Assembly: GCA_963921825.1 (NCBI GenBank)
Contig: OY997591.1
Coordinates: 46,397,825 to 46,461,824, forward strand
Direction: 5' to 3'
DNA length: 64,000 nt
DNA from: Erodium maritimum
Taxonomy: Eukaryota > Streptophyta > Magnoliopsida > Geraniales > Geraniaceae
Below, piece by piece: positions 10,504-22,028 of this stretch. The notes under the pieces were generated by a model. It was given only the letters and a program-made list of their open reading frames with translations. It did not search any database and was not told the origin of the DNA. Each line of letters opens with the position of its first letter. Within the stretch, counting starts at the first letter, position 1. The position numbers and the translations under genes are program-made.

Positions 10504-12625
10504 TGTGCAAACCAGGGTTGGAGACGACTTTCGGATGTTTGGCAGGCTGTTCCTAGAGCAATTTTTCCCTAGATCAGTCCGAGATGACCGACACCAGCAG
10601 TTCCTGGAGCTGCGACAGAGAGGGATGTCTGTATCGGAGTATGAGGTGAGGTTCACATCCTTGTCTCGTTTCGCACCAGAGATGGTACAGACCGAGGAGA
10701 GCCGCTACAGACAATTTGAGAGGGGACTCATCCCGTCGATCGCGGATCGAGTCATTGCCTTCAGGAATGAGGAGTACTCTGTACTAGTGGACCAGGCACT
10801 AGCCGTGGAGCGGCACTTTCGAGAGACTGCCAGAGCGCGGGAGATCAGGCCGAGGCCGAGTAGCTTCTTGAGGTCGTCCGAGGGTCGCGATCCGAGGAGG
10901 CAGAGGACCTCAGGATCTTTTCAGCCACAACCCCAGTTCGGTGGGATGCGCCGAGTTGGAGCAGTAGCATCCGTTGGACCTGCCCCGGTAGCGCAGCTGT
11001 GCCCCTTGTCCAGGCAACTGAGCCACCTAGCCCGAGACTGCCCGAGGAGTAGCGAACCTACATACCGTCAGATTGATCGTCCGCCGAGGTTCGGGGAGAG
11101 ACCGCGTTCTGATGAGAGGATGTGCTACCAGTGCGGCCGACAGGGACACCTCTCTTTCGCATGTCCTGACCGGTTTGGAGGAGCGCTGATGCCGAGACCT
11201 CAGCAGGCGCATCCTCGCCAGGCACCATCTGTTCGCCCGCGTCAAACCCAGACTCCGAGAGCCCCACGCTAGGCGGCGGGCGCACCAGCTTATAGACAAA
11301 GGCCGAGGGCCCCACAGCAGCAGACTCTTCCACCACCCCCGAGAGGAGGGCCTCAGGCTCAGCAGGGTCGGGTTTATGCTATCACTGACTCCCGAGCAGA
11401 GGGACGCCACTCTGGTCATGAGACCACTCGGGGTACGTGCTTGCTTTATAATTCTTGGGTGTCTTTCTTATTCAATACTGGGGCTTCACATTCTTTCATC
11501 TCTTCTGCTTTTGCTAATTCTTTGGGGTTACGGGTAGAGACGTTGAGTCGACCCTTATGTCTTGATACCCCGGTTACAAGAGATGTGATTTTAAGTACCG
11601 TGTGTCGTGACTGTGCGATTAGAGTGACTGATTTCCCTTTTGTTGGTGACTTACTTGTTTTGGACATGATGGCTTTTGAGGTGATCTTAGGGATGGACTG
11701 GCTCGCGAGATATCGAGCGTCGATCGATTGCTATCGACGGCAGGTGACAGTGATCTTTGGTGACACGATCGTCACTTATATATTGGGAAGTAGGAGCGGA
11801 GTTCTCCTGTCAGCATTGACCTCGGGAGATGAGGTGGCGATCGATCGGAGCAGAGAGCTGCCGAGAGTGGTATGTGAGTTCCCGGAGGTCTTTCCGGAGG
11901 ATCTGCCAGGTTTACCGCAAGCGCGCAAGGTGGAGTTTAGGATCGACTTGATCCCGGGTACGGCCCTGAAATCTATGGCCATGTATCAGTTTGCACCAAC
12001 CGAGTTAGTCGAGCTGAAGCGACAACTCGAGGAGCTTCAGGAGGAGGGATTCATCCGTCCGAGCGCCTCACCCTGGGGAGCACCCGCCCTCTTCGTGAAG
12101 AAGAAGGGTGGAGCACTGAGGATGTGCATCGACTACCGGAAGTTGAACCGGGTCACGTTGAAGAACCGATACCTGATGCCGAGGATCGATGGCCTGTTCG
12201 ATCAGCTGAAAGGAACGAAGTGCTTCTCGAATATTGATATACGATCAGGGTATTATCAGTTGAGAGTTCGGGAGGAGGATGTGGCGAAGACCGCATTCCG
12301 GACTCGGTACGGACACTTCGAGTTTCTAGTGATGTCGTTTGGGTTGATGAACGCGCCTGCAGCGTTCATGGACCTGTTGAACGGTATTTTCCGACCATAC
12401 TTGGACAAATTCGTCGTGGTGTTTGTAGACGACATTCTGATTTATTTGCCGAGTGAGGAGGCGCATGAGGAGCAGCCAGTCAGGATTTTGGATACACGGG
12501 AGAAGGTCTTGCGTGGCAAGACTATCCGACTAGTACGGGTGCAGTGGATGCACCAGGGAGCTGAGTCGACCTGGGAGCGCAAGGATGAGGTTCGCGCGAA
12601 GGACCCCAACCTGTTCGACCCTTGA
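10504..12625 (+). pseudogene. Family A gag C-terminus-protease-RT-chromodomain, one frame with a TAG and a large deletion
   Basis: A single reading frame from 10505 to the TGA at 12623, broken only by TAG at 11270. Order: rest of the gag core (VGDDF...FLEQFFPRSVRDDRHQ), a degenerate first zinc knuckle (first ligand pair C-x2-S), an intact CCHC knuckle CYQCGRQGHLSFAC, then protease and reverse transcriptase. The protease motif reads FNTGAS instead of FDTGAS, so the catalytic Asp is Asn; ILGMDWL is kept. RT shows [20 protein letters not shown] and FVDD. Right after DDILIYL the frame jumps into the integrase tail and chromodomain ([13 protein letters not shown]...VRVQW...STWER): RNase H and the integrase core are gone, in frame. 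The copy cannot encode integration functions. Confidence 0.92.
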
Positions 12626-12656
12626 GGTACCTTATTTATTATTTCGAGGACGAAAT

Positions 12657-12674
12657 TATTTTAAGGGGGTAGAT
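12657..12674 (+). other. Polypurine tract of family A
   Basis: TATTTTAAGGGGGTAGAT directly precedes the 3' LTR start TGTTAGAACC. The same AAGGGGGTAGAT precedes the 3' LTR of the B element. Confidence 0.88.
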
Positions 12675-13589
12675 TGTTAGAACCGCCTCCGGTTAATCCC
12701 GGTCGAACCGGCGAATTCTGGCGAAAGTTGACTTTTTGCCAAAAAGTCAACCGATGACTCCGGAAGTCATTCGGGACCTTTCCGGGGCCCATAAATCTTA
12801 GCCGTCTTTATGGTTAGCTTAATTGGGTCGTTTCCTTTCAAATGACTGTAAGTTTGGAAAAGTCAACATTCGGTCAAACGGAGACTTTTGATCGACTAAA
12901 ACGAATTAAATTGAAATTGCTGAATTTTCCTAAGAGCTAAGTGGTCCCCACTAGGACACTTGTCCTTAGTGGATTGGAGGAGAAGAAATGGGTCTCTAAA
13001 GACCCATTTACCCTCACATAAGACAAAATACTTGAATTGGACCTAAGAGGCACTATGGTCTTTAACTAAATTAGGTCTTTAAAGCATTTGGAAGCTCAAT
13101 TCAGCCACTCCATTTGTGCTGGACGAAATTTACAAGGAAGAGAGAGGAGGAAGAGCAACCTATCTTGGAGAATAAGATAGTGAGAAAGGGAAGCTACTTT
13201 GATTCATTTCTACATCATTCCTTCTCCAAAATCTCCCCATCTTCATCATCTACTCATCCTCAAGGTAAGTGAACTCTTAAATCCTTCTTTCAATCACATT
13301 CAAGTTGTGGGTTTTTGTGGGTCTTGATAGAACTAGATGGCTTTTGCTTCATTGGTTGTTGTTGTTACTTTTTGTTGAAGAATAGTGAAGTTTAGGTTGG
13401 TTTTGTTTAATTTGTTGATGTTTTGAGGAAACCCATTGTGGTGTTGAAGATGGAGAGTTTGGTTGACTGTTTTTGGAGCCTTATGTTGGTAAAAGTGGTG
13501 TTTTTGGAGTAGTTTTTCGTAGAAACGAAGTTGGAGAAGAAGGGGTTGGGGCGGCCCAGATCTGATACGGAACAAGGCACGGAGAGGGT

Positions 13590-13800
13590 CTGATTCTGGC
13601 CCTCTGAGCGGCACGGAACGGGCTCGGTGTCAGCCCTCTAAGCGGCACGGAACGTGCCTGGTACCGGCCCTCTGAGCGGCACGGTCCGGGATCGGTACCG
13701 TCCCTCCGAGCGGCACGGTCCGGGCCTGGTTCCGGGCCTCTGAGGGGCACGGTCCGGGCCTGGTGCCGGGCCTCTGAGAGGTACGGTCCAGGTCCGATTC
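13590..13800. repeat. GC-rich ~41-bp tandem repeat in family A 3' LTR
   Basis: Five to six units around CTCTGAGCGGCACGG followed by variants of TCCGGGCCTGGT. Base composition is far more GC-rich than its surroundings. The 5' LTR lacks this part, so it cannot be compared within the window. Confidence 0.8.
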
Positions 13801-14341
13801 AGGGCCGGTTTCCAGATCCGGGGGCTGTCCGAGTTGGGCCTAGTTTGGGCCCAATTTACCTTTTAGCCCAAGTTTTCATCGTTAAGGGTTTTTGTAGATA
13901 GTTTACTTCAAAATCGTCCTTGTTTAGTTATTAATTATAGCGTTAATTGGTGATCCAAGACCTTGGACCCGAGCTCGACGAAGGAGGAGGCCTTTGGACC
14001 CGTGTGAGAGGACGAGGAGGAAGCTAGCCAGGATGTCAGCAGCTAGGAGTACTTAAGCGTTGGATAATTCAAGGTAGGGAAGAGTAGCAAACTCCACTCT
14101 TAATTTAAAGAATGCTAATAGTATGCCTATAGGATAATAATAACCGGAAAGGTCCTAGTTTGCATATAGGATGTGATTCACTAGAATAGCCGTTTTCAAT
14201 TATATTAATAACCAGAAGAGTCTTTTTTTTTTATATAAATGATGGTTTTATTTCATGGCTTTGGAATAAAGTATTACAAAGCACGAGGTATAATACCCCA
14301 AAATAACCTACTAGAGAAAAAGCCACAAAGATAAAAGGAGC

Positions 14342-14863
14342 TTAACTCCTAACATGAAAATGAAAGCAAGAATAGGGGGAAGTCAACCACAGAGTTAAGC
14401 TGGCTTCCTCCAAAATATCACCCGACATCCTGCAAATGCTAAAACTGTGATGCTGGAGCTTGCTAAAAACGTCCTCCGCAGGCTCAGATTGACACCGAAA
14501 GACTCCTGAATTCCTCTGCAACCAGATATGCCAAAAAACAAGGTAACAAACCTTGACCCAGATCCTCCACCACCGTCTCCTGCCCAAACCTCTCCAAGCA
14601 GAAATCAGGGCCAAATAATCTCCCGGTACAACCCAGATAATTGACCACCAAAGGTAAACTTTGGACCACAAAGTCCAAGAAAACTTGCAATGCAAGAAGA
14701 GGTGTGGGGCGTCCTCAAAAACAGAGCCACAAAGGCAACAGAACATATCAGCAAGAGATATACGCATACCTCACTCTTCCAAAAAAGATTTGGTGGGAAC
14801 TGCATTATGAGCCAATAACCAAACCAAAGAGTTGTACTTAGGGGGGAGATTCTCAATCCAAAG

Positions 14864-14897
<34 letters not shown>

Positions 14898-17800
14898 GGA
14901 ACAGGAGAAGGAGCAGAGTCAGCAAGCAAGGTGAAAGCTGTAGACGATGTGAAACCAGCTTCTCTATGAGACCAAGAGACTGAGTCTGGAGAGCCTGGAC
15001 GGATGGAAACCGATGATAGAAGGTCCATAAGGAAGGCCGAATCATCCCACTCATAGGTGAAGATAAAAGAGCGGCGATAGACAATACACTAGGAGCCGTT
15101 CCGCCATAACTCGCCGATCCGAGACCACTTACCCAGACAAATGCTATAAAGTCTTGGGAAGTGATAACGCAAAGCCAAAGGACCGAGCCACACGTCCTGC
15201 CAAAAACGAATGCGATCACCCTCCCCTACTCGCCAATGCAGACTCTGGTTCCCAAACAAACATCTGAAGGTCGGAGAGGCAGAAAGATCCATAATGTGTC
15301 CAAAAAAGAACGAAGAACCAGGCTTGTCTAAGGCAGTAAGATCCCATTCAGACAAGTTCCAACCAAATTTGGTACACAAAACACGCTTCCAAAGGGAGTC
15401 CTTTTCGGTGGCGAAGCGCCAAAACCACTTAGCTAACAAGCTCTGATTAACCCTCTCCAAGCCACGAATCCCAAGGCCTCCCTCACTCCTTGGTCTGCAA
15501 ACAGAAGACCAGCGGACTTTGCAAAAAACTCTAGTATGAGCCTTGTTGTGCCATAGAAAACACCGCCTCCAAGACTCCAATTCTCGGATAACACCTTTCG
15601 GTGCCCTGAAAAGGGACATATAGAAAATAGGCAAAGTTGATAATGTGGATTTTATCAGTACTAACCTTCCCGGCATAGACAAGTCCTTAGTCTTCCAAAG
15701 AGCGAGGGAGTCTTTAAATTTCTGAATAACTGGAGCCCAAAAAGAGAGGCGCCTGGGATTTGCACCCAAACTAAAACCAAGGTATTTAATTGGCATAGAA
15801 CCAACTAAACACCCCAATGAGGAGGCGACCGAATCAGGTGTACAAGTTCTGGCATTAAGAAGAATAGCGGTGGACTTATCGAAGTTAATTTTCAGCCCTG
15901 AACTCGACTGAAAAGTAAGCAGAGTGCTCTTGAGCCGCATGAGATCATCGTTGGACCCTTTCACAAATAACAAGGTGTCATCTGCGAACTACAAATGTGA
16001 CAAAACCGGACCTGAGGAACCCAACTTAATGCCTGAGAAATCACCCAAACCGATACCTTTCTCCAGAACCTGATGTAGACCTTCAGCAGCAATCAGAAAG
16101 ATAAATGGACAAAGAGGACAACCTTGCCGAATGCCATTCAGAATGGGAAAATCAAGACTCGGCGAGCCATTAACCAAAACAGCCACAAAAGCTCGGAAGC
16201 AAGAAGTCATCCAAAACCGCCATTTAGAACCAAAGTCCATGGCCTCCATAACCTCATCCACATAGTCCCAATGGATTTTGTCAAAAGCCTTCTCAAAATC
16301 CAGCTTGAGAACGACTACCTCTTCCCCAGATCTCTGTACCCAGTCCAAGACCTCAGAAGCGATCAGGACACCATCAACAAGTTGCTTGCCTGCTACAAAC
16401 CCAGATTGGGAGTCACTAATGATGTCATCGAGAACCTGTCGAAGCCGGTTCGAGAGAACCTTAGCTAAGATCTTATAGGGACCAGAAATAAGACTAATGG
16501 GATGGTAGTCCTGAAAATTGGTTGCGCTCCGATGCTTGGGAATTAAAGTGAGGAAGGTGGAGTTCAGACCTTTACCAATAGTCCCCGAGGCATGGAAATC
16601 CGAGAAAAATCTCAACAAATCAGCTTCAGTTATATTCTAGCAGTCCTTGAAGAACAAGAGAGAAAAACCGTCAGGCCCTGGTGCCTTCTCGGAACCACAA
16701 TCCAAAATAGCAACTCAAATTTCTTCCTGCGAAAACGGCTCTTCAAGAAAAGAGGCTTGAAAGCATGTTAATCGAGCAAAAGGAAGGCAAGGTAGAGGCA
16801 CTCGAGACAAAGGTCTAGAGAAACGACGACTAAAATGTTCTGCCGCAAGTCTCTTGATGTCTGAGGCATCTGAATAAATGACCGAATCAATTGTGACCTG
16901 AGTAATCTTATTCCTGGAGGCGCGAACGTTTGCAATTTTATGATAGAATCGGGTACATAGATCTCCCTGTGTATGCCACTTCAAACGATCCTTTTGGCTC
17001 CAAATCCGAGCAAGAATTTTCTGCTTGCGAATAAGGCGAACACGCAACAGAGAACGGGTCACACACTCCTCTTCTGACAAAAAACGGTCGTCTAAAGCTG
17101 AATCGAACAAGTCAATTTCAGTTTCAAGAGCTTCCACCTCACGGTCAGTACGACCGAATACCTCCAGACCCCAACGGTGCAAGTCACGACGCAGGCAACG
17201 GAGTTTATACCACAGGCAGTATCCGGCCGATCCCTGACAAGTATAAGAATCCCAAAGGGCCTTTACATCTGCTCGGAAATGTTTATGTTCAATCCAGGCG
17301 TTGAGAAACCTTAGCGGTTTGGGACCCCAATTAACAGATGTGGCTTCCAAAGACAATGGACGATGATCAGATGTAGAGCGAGGATGAGCTCGTTGGGTCA
17401 AGTCTCCGAACAAGGATAGAGCAGCAGGGGAGACAAAAAATCTGTCGAGACGAGATGCTTTGGATCCTCCCCCATACCAAGTGTAGTTCGCGCCCACGAG
17501 ATTCAGATCAATCAGCTCTATTTCCTGCAAAAAGTCACAAAACATAGTGCAATCTGCTATGGAAGCTTGTGAATTTCGACGCTCAGCTTCGTTCAAAACT
17601 GAATTAAAATCGCCACCAGCTATGAGAACATCCCCAAAAGAATTCCGATCAAGAATTAACATGTCCCAGAGAGTACGATGAGCAGAGGAAGATGAAGGGC
17701 CATAAATATTTAAAACAGAGACTGATGAACCTGAACCGACGAGGTTGCCCGACCAAAACAGAGTTGTTCCAATCGGACGAGATGAAGCCATAGTAAAAGA

Positions 17801-18043
17801 GGAGAGCTTCCAAGCTGATAGAACCCCACCGGAAGCGCCATCAGAAGGGATGAAACAGAAGTCCCAGCCATGAAACAATCCACAATCTCGGAGAAAGACA
17901 TCATTGACATCGATGATCTTTGTCTCCTGCAACATAACAAAATCAGAACGATGTGCAAGGATGACACGCCTAATGTCTCTCCTCTTGTGAGGAGAGTTCG
18001 CTCCTCTTAAGTTCCAGGAGAGGAGCTTCATGCCAATTAACAA
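14342..18043 (-). pseudogene. LINE ORF2: endonuclease-reverse transcriptase, five nonsense codons
   Basis: One uninterrupted frame of about 1233 codons, a normal length for plant L1 ORF2, with no frameshift. The APE-type endonuclease comes first: SWNLRG, QETK, GGDFN, SRLDRFF, SDHRPL. RT follows: LDFEKAFDKIHWDY, GIRQGCPL and FADDTLLF. The zf-RVT region with CCLCGS...HLFLHC is last. In-frame stops lie near 16713, 16638, 15986, 15086 and 14768. Several fit CGA-to-TGA or CAG-to-TAG changes, as expected from deamination of methylated C. The start at 18043 overlaps the ORF1 end by a few bases; a second ATG at 18031 (MKLLSWN) is the more family-like start. A 30-base C run lies within it and keeps the frame. 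Confidence 0.93.
14866..14895. repeat. Homopolymer of 30 C
   Basis: Thirty consecutive C within LINE ORF2; read on the coding strand as poly-glycine between the RT and the LWIENLPPKYNSL motif. Its length is a multiple of three. It is one of three long G/C runs in the window and may be an assembly artefact. Confidence 0.95.
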
Positions 18044-19653
18044 GAGGGAGGGCTGGTCGAGACAACAAGGTTGTCTCTAACAGGATCACCAGGAGCAGCA
18101 TCGTCCAACTGAAGATACCCAGTCAATTCGGCTTCAATGTTTTCGAATTGCTCCCGCACATCGCCTCCCACAGCCAAGGCTTTGAAGCCAATCTTCTTAA
18201 TGTGATTCCAAGTAGTCGGAGCCGGAGAAGGGAGCTTGGAAGGTCTCGTAACCTGAAAAGGCTTTGGAGAGGAACGATAGCGTCTCCTGCCCGAAGCAGA
18301 GGAGGAAGTGTGTGTCGCACGCAAATTCGAGCCGCGCTCAATTGGTCGTTGTGCAATGGGAACAACCGCGAGTCCCACTGAATCTTGGACAATCTCTAAG
18401 GATCCCGAGCCCAAGAAGGAGTCTTCGTAGTCCAGGCCCTGATTGGATAGAGGCGAACGATCCTCATCCACATCCGGATCACGATTTGAATTTTGAATGT
18501 CCTTATCTTGTGAGAGAGAGTCCGATGGAGTGGCCGGAGAAGAGAACGATCTATCTGAGATAGGAGATTGAGGGCGAGGTCTAGGCGTAGGGACAACACT
18601 GGCCGGAACCGGTTCAGCCCAAAGGTCCAAAAGCAAGTCGTTCAACTGGAAAGGCGTCGCCATTGGAGCAAGACGGGTCCGGGAGTGAATCAGAATGAAC
18701 AAGCTATCAAATTCCAATCGGATAACTTGTAAAACCGTCCCTAGACTGGCCCCAATCTTTAAGAAATTATAAGAGCTCCATCCCTGGATTGGGAGGCCTG
18801 AGATTTGAACCCAACGAATGAAACTGGGTTGAGTTAAAATCTCACCACTGGAACGGACAATGTCGAACCAAGGCGAGAGAGAATTCCGGTCGGGATCCGG
18901 ATCAAGTGAGCTAATCATGAAAAGTCTGTTACCAAAACTCTTCAGCTCAAAGTGAGTTAAACCTGCAGCAGGAAGCGCTTCCAACAATTGAGCAGAGGAA
19001 TGGGATGCGTGTGAAATACCAATGGAGCTGGAATTGGCTTTGGCAAAAAGATCATCAGCAGCAACACCTAAAGCTATCGGAGAGGTCGCTTGAGGCTTTG
19101 GGTCTTTGACTGGAACCGAGGAAGGTGTCCAACTCGATCGCGAAGTACGAGTGGATTTCAACCAAGCCTGAACAACAAGCAATTTCTTTCCACTAAAACG
19201 TTTACCATTAAGGGCCAATGCCATGTTGTGGCAATCTTCAGAAGACGCTCCATGGATGAAGCAAAAGGAGCGACCTTTGGAGATCGAGCGCCTACTAAGA
19301 TAGATACCAGTCTTTGAGCCATGAACTGAGAAGATCTTGTGAATTCATGGTTCTCTGGCGAGGGGGGGAAGATTTGCAACGAATAGCTTGCACGGATCTT
19401 CCTGCCGACGAGGACCAGATGGTGAGGCCAATGGAGAGCCGGCTCGAGTGCCATTGACCGGAGCAACAACAACGGAAAACGGCGCTGCTTCGAATCTGGT
19501 AATCAGAGAGGCGACTCTATGGTTGGGAAATCCGGTAGAGGTGATGCGGTCGTCGTCCCTATGCGAAGGGGTGGGGAGAGAACGACCGAAGACTGTGCTG
19601 GAAGCCGGCGACCAGTCGGAACCATCACTTGAGAGAGAGCGTTTCCCATCCAT
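18037..19653 (-). pseudogene. LINE ORF1: RRM-containing RNA-binding protein, one nonsense codon
   Basis: A 538-codon frame from the ATG at 19653 to a stop ending at 18037, broken only by TGA at 19343-19345. Residues about 90-170 form an RNA-recognition motif: RNP2-like KLFVANL and RNP1-like KGRSFCFI, followed by MALALNGKRFSGKKLLV. A central segment (LKSFGNRLFMI ... WVQISGLPIQGW) resembles the DUF4283-like domain of plant LINE ORF1 proteins. The C-terminal part is Ser/Pro-rich and basic. It probably binds the LINE RNA as a nucleic-acid chaperone. The stop sits within the RRM, so the copy is dead. Confidence 0.85.
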
Positions 19654-20824
19654 TTTGATACTACTTATTCTAATGTAACCAGAAGAGTCTTAGTATGCAT
19701 ATAGGATGTGATTCACTAGTTTAATCGCTTTCAATTATTGGGAAATTGTCGTGCTGGTAGAATGGCCATGACGAGCCTTAGGATTAATTGTGTTTGTGTT
19801 GAATTGTTATCGATAGTATCAAATGTCGATGCATGTTTCATTCTTTGGTTAATACAATAGTCATAATAAACTAGATGAATTGTGATGATTGTAATGTGAA
19901 TGGTTGATCCGTGGTATGATTGAATGAGTGAATGTGTGAATGTGATGTGACTGTGCCATGTGGTATGATCGGGTGAGTGATAGACCGATGGGATATGTTT
20001 GGTAAGTTATGCCGGTAATCTTGGTTGATAATATGAGTTCTATGTGGCGTGTTGTGGTAAGATTGTTGGGCTTGGTAATCCGTGGTTGAACTATGACATT
20101 ATGTTGCGTGTTATTCTCTTGATGTGTGTTCCAAGAGGAGTTGTATTCTAGTATGGTACTTACACTGAGGGGGTATGCCGATGTAGGGTAGTACCTAGGC
20201 CGATGGTTTGTGTTGTGGCACATGGTGTCGTGTTTATGCCCCGAGGGATTTCCGGGAAGAGCGACGGTGTATTCCGGTATAGTGTTCACCCCGATGTGTG
20301 TTCCGGGAAGACCGATGTGCATTCCGGTGTATGGTATTATGTGTTTACCCCGATGTGTATTCTGGGAAGACCGATGTGCATTTCGGTATATTGTGATGTG
20401 TGTTTGCCCTGATGATATGTGTTCTTGCGGGAACATTTCCGAGAGGACATCTCGCTTTACCCCGATGACATGTGTCTCTTTGGAGACTTTTCTGGGAGCC
20501 CCGACGTTATGTGTTCCTTTGGGGATATTTCTGGGAGCCCCGATGATATGTGTCCCATCTGGATCGAGGGGCATTCCGGTATGATGTGTTGGTTTGTGTG
20601 TGGATCGGAGTCTAGTGGTTAAATTATCTATATTTCTGTACTCGTAAGTCTTTAGTTGTTCTGTTGGTAAATAAGTTGTCTCCTCGTTGACCTCCTTCGA
20701 GTTATTATTTCACTAAGTGTTGCAATTCTTGCTGATCTCTACTTATGGTGTCTTTTCGATAAGTGTACTAATCGGGTTCTTGTTGTCAAGCTGGGGTTCT
20801 TTTACTATACTACTTTTTCCTACT

Positions 20825-20841
20825 GAGCGTAAGTTCACCCC
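20825..20841 (+). promoter_or_regulatory. Conserved LTR hairpin box, family A 3' LTR
   Basis: GAGCGTAAGTTCACCCC, 294 bp before the LTR end. One C-to-T change relative to the 5' LTR weakens the stem. It is followed by a T-run ending in ACAG at 20866. Confidence 0.5.
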
Positions 20842-21171
20842 TTTCGTGTTTACTGTTTTTTTACAGGTTTCATTGATGAGTAGACCTAGAGGTCGTCTCA
20901 GGGCTCAGGAGCTCCTTGAGGTTTCAGGTGATTTTATGTATTAGAGACGTACTGCCCTTTGTATCAAACTATATTTTTCCGTTATTCTATTGGAACGAGC
21001 GTTTGACTCTTAACTTTGGATTTGAATTACGTTTTACTCAGAGATTGCATTAGTAAATTTCTTTTTATTTATTATTTATTTATTGTTCCTATTTCACGTC
21101 TCGAGTCCGGTCAAAACCAGATTTGGGGCGTGACATACGACATCTTACCACTGCACCTAACCTAAATTTTC

Positions 21172-21580
21172 ACTTAGTTTGCACGATAAGAGTGGTTTGT
21201 ATGGATATATATATATATATAGGGTGGCTATCCAGTAAAAACCTTCCTTATTGTGCAAACTACGAACCAATCTAAGCCACAGGATGCGGTCAAAGTGACG
21301 TCAGCAGAGCGCGCGCGATGCTGACACGTGGCAGATGCGCGCGCGCCTCTGCCCGCGCGCGTGAGCGTGTTGACCACGCGCGCGCACGGTGCTAATAGTT
21401 TGGCGCGCACAGTGCTAATAGGCCAACCTATTAGCACTGTACGCCCAAACTATTAGCACCGTGCGCGCCACGTGTCAGCACTGTGCGCGCGCATCAGCAG
21501 CGCGCGCGCCCACGTGTCAGCACCTGGTGAGTTCGTAGTTTGAACAATAAGGGGTGGTTTTTACCTGATACCAATCCTAT
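21172..21580. mobile_element. GC-rich inverted-repeat MITE, copy 1, with a partial third end
   Basis: From 21221 (AGGGTGGCTATCCAGTAAAA) to about 21580, bounded by TATATATA on both sides. Terminal arms read TTATTGTGCAAACTACGAAC on the left and its inverse (GTTCGTAGTTTGAACAATAA) on the right. The core is full of GCGC/CACGTG. A fragment of another copy's right end (AGTTTGCACGATAAGAGTGG) lies at 21177-21196. The target is probably TA-rich, but TSD length cannot be settled in the TA run, so the superfamily is unassigned. Confidence 0.7.
21380..21469. repeat. Near-perfect 43-bp-arm hairpin in MITE copy 1
   Basis: Left arm 21380-21422 and right arm 21427-21469 around a CCAA loop, with a few mismatches. 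Contains GTGCTAATAGTTTGG and its inverse. Confidence 0.8.
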
Positions 21581-21590
21581 ATATATATAT

Positions 21591-22028
21591 ATAGGGTATC
21601 TGTCTAGTAAAAACCATCATTATTGTGCAAACTACGAACCAATCTAAGCCACAGGATGCGGTCAAAGTGACGTCAGCAGAGCGCGCGCGATGTTGACACG
21701 TGGCCGCTTCGCGCGCACCTCTGCCCGCGCGCGTGTGCGTGTTGACCACGCGCGCGCACAGTGCTAATAGTTTGGGCGCACAGTGCTGATAGTTTAGCAC
21801 AGTGCCAAACTATCAGGATTGTGCGCCCAAACTATTAGCACTGTGCGCGCCCACGTGTCAGCACTGTGCGCGCGCGCCCACGTGTCAGCACCTGGTGAGT
21901 TCGTAGTTTGCACAATAAGGCGCGGTGTTTTATATATTTATTGCCCATCACTTTGGGCGGATCCTATGGCTCAGATTGGTTCGTAGTTTGCACAATAAGG
22001 AGTGGTTTGTACCTGATACCAACCCTAT
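21591..22028. mobile_element. GC-rich inverted-repeat MITE, copy 2
   Basis: Adjacent direct copy of the same family, starting ATAGGGTATCTGTCTAGTAA and ending ACCTGATACCAACCCTAT. Its right arm is duplicated: GTTCGTAGTTTGCACAATAA occurs at about 21899 and again at 21980. It lies about 310 bp past the stop codon of the dioxygenase gene, so it may overlap the transcript end. Confidence 0.7.

Larger units (their letters stand above)
14225..19675 (-). mobile_element. L1-type LINE, near full length, 16-bp TSD
   Basis: A minus-strand non-LTR retrotransposon with ORF1 (RRM type), ORF2 (endonuclease-RT) and a 3' A-tail seen as a 10-T run at 14223-14232. The host LTR segment TAACCAGAAGAGTCTT is duplicated at 14209-14224 and 19676-19691. 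ORF1 starts only about 22 bp from the 5' end, so the 5' UTR is mostly missing. ORF1 with an RNA-recognition motif matches the plant L1 sub-clade first described as BNR in Beta. Confidence 0.93.
2240..21135 (+). mobile_element. Family A: decayed Tekay-like chromovirus (Ty3/gypsy) with three nested insertions
   Basis: Plus-strand LTR retrotransposon: truncated 5' LTR (2240-5152), tRNA-Met-type PBS (5156), long leader, gag, protease-RT-chromodomain ORF, polypurine tract and 3' LTR (12675-21135). Homology between the LTRs begins only near 2240, so roughly the 5' half of the 5' LTR is missing. Insertions: solo LTR D1 at 2324-4008, solo LTR B1 at 6726-10503, LINE at 14225-19675. Removing them gives roughly 8 kb. 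RNase H and integrase have been deleted, so the copy is non-autonomous. The chromodomain tail (VRVQW...STWER) and element order place it in the chromovirus clade. Confidence 0.9.
12675..21135 (+). repeat. Family A 3' LTR, split by a LINE
   Basis: Starts TGTTAGAACCGCCTCCGG and ends GGGGCGTGACA; about 3.0 kb once the LINE (14225-19675) is removed. It contains a canonical AAG|GTAAGT at 13264/13265, a GTAGGG donor-like site at 14073/14074, and the hairpin plus acceptor-like site near 20825-20866. The segment 19980-21135 matches the 5' LTR and gives the empty site for solo LTR D1. The base following it (TACGA) would be the TSD, but the 5' flank has been lost. Confidence 0.9.
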
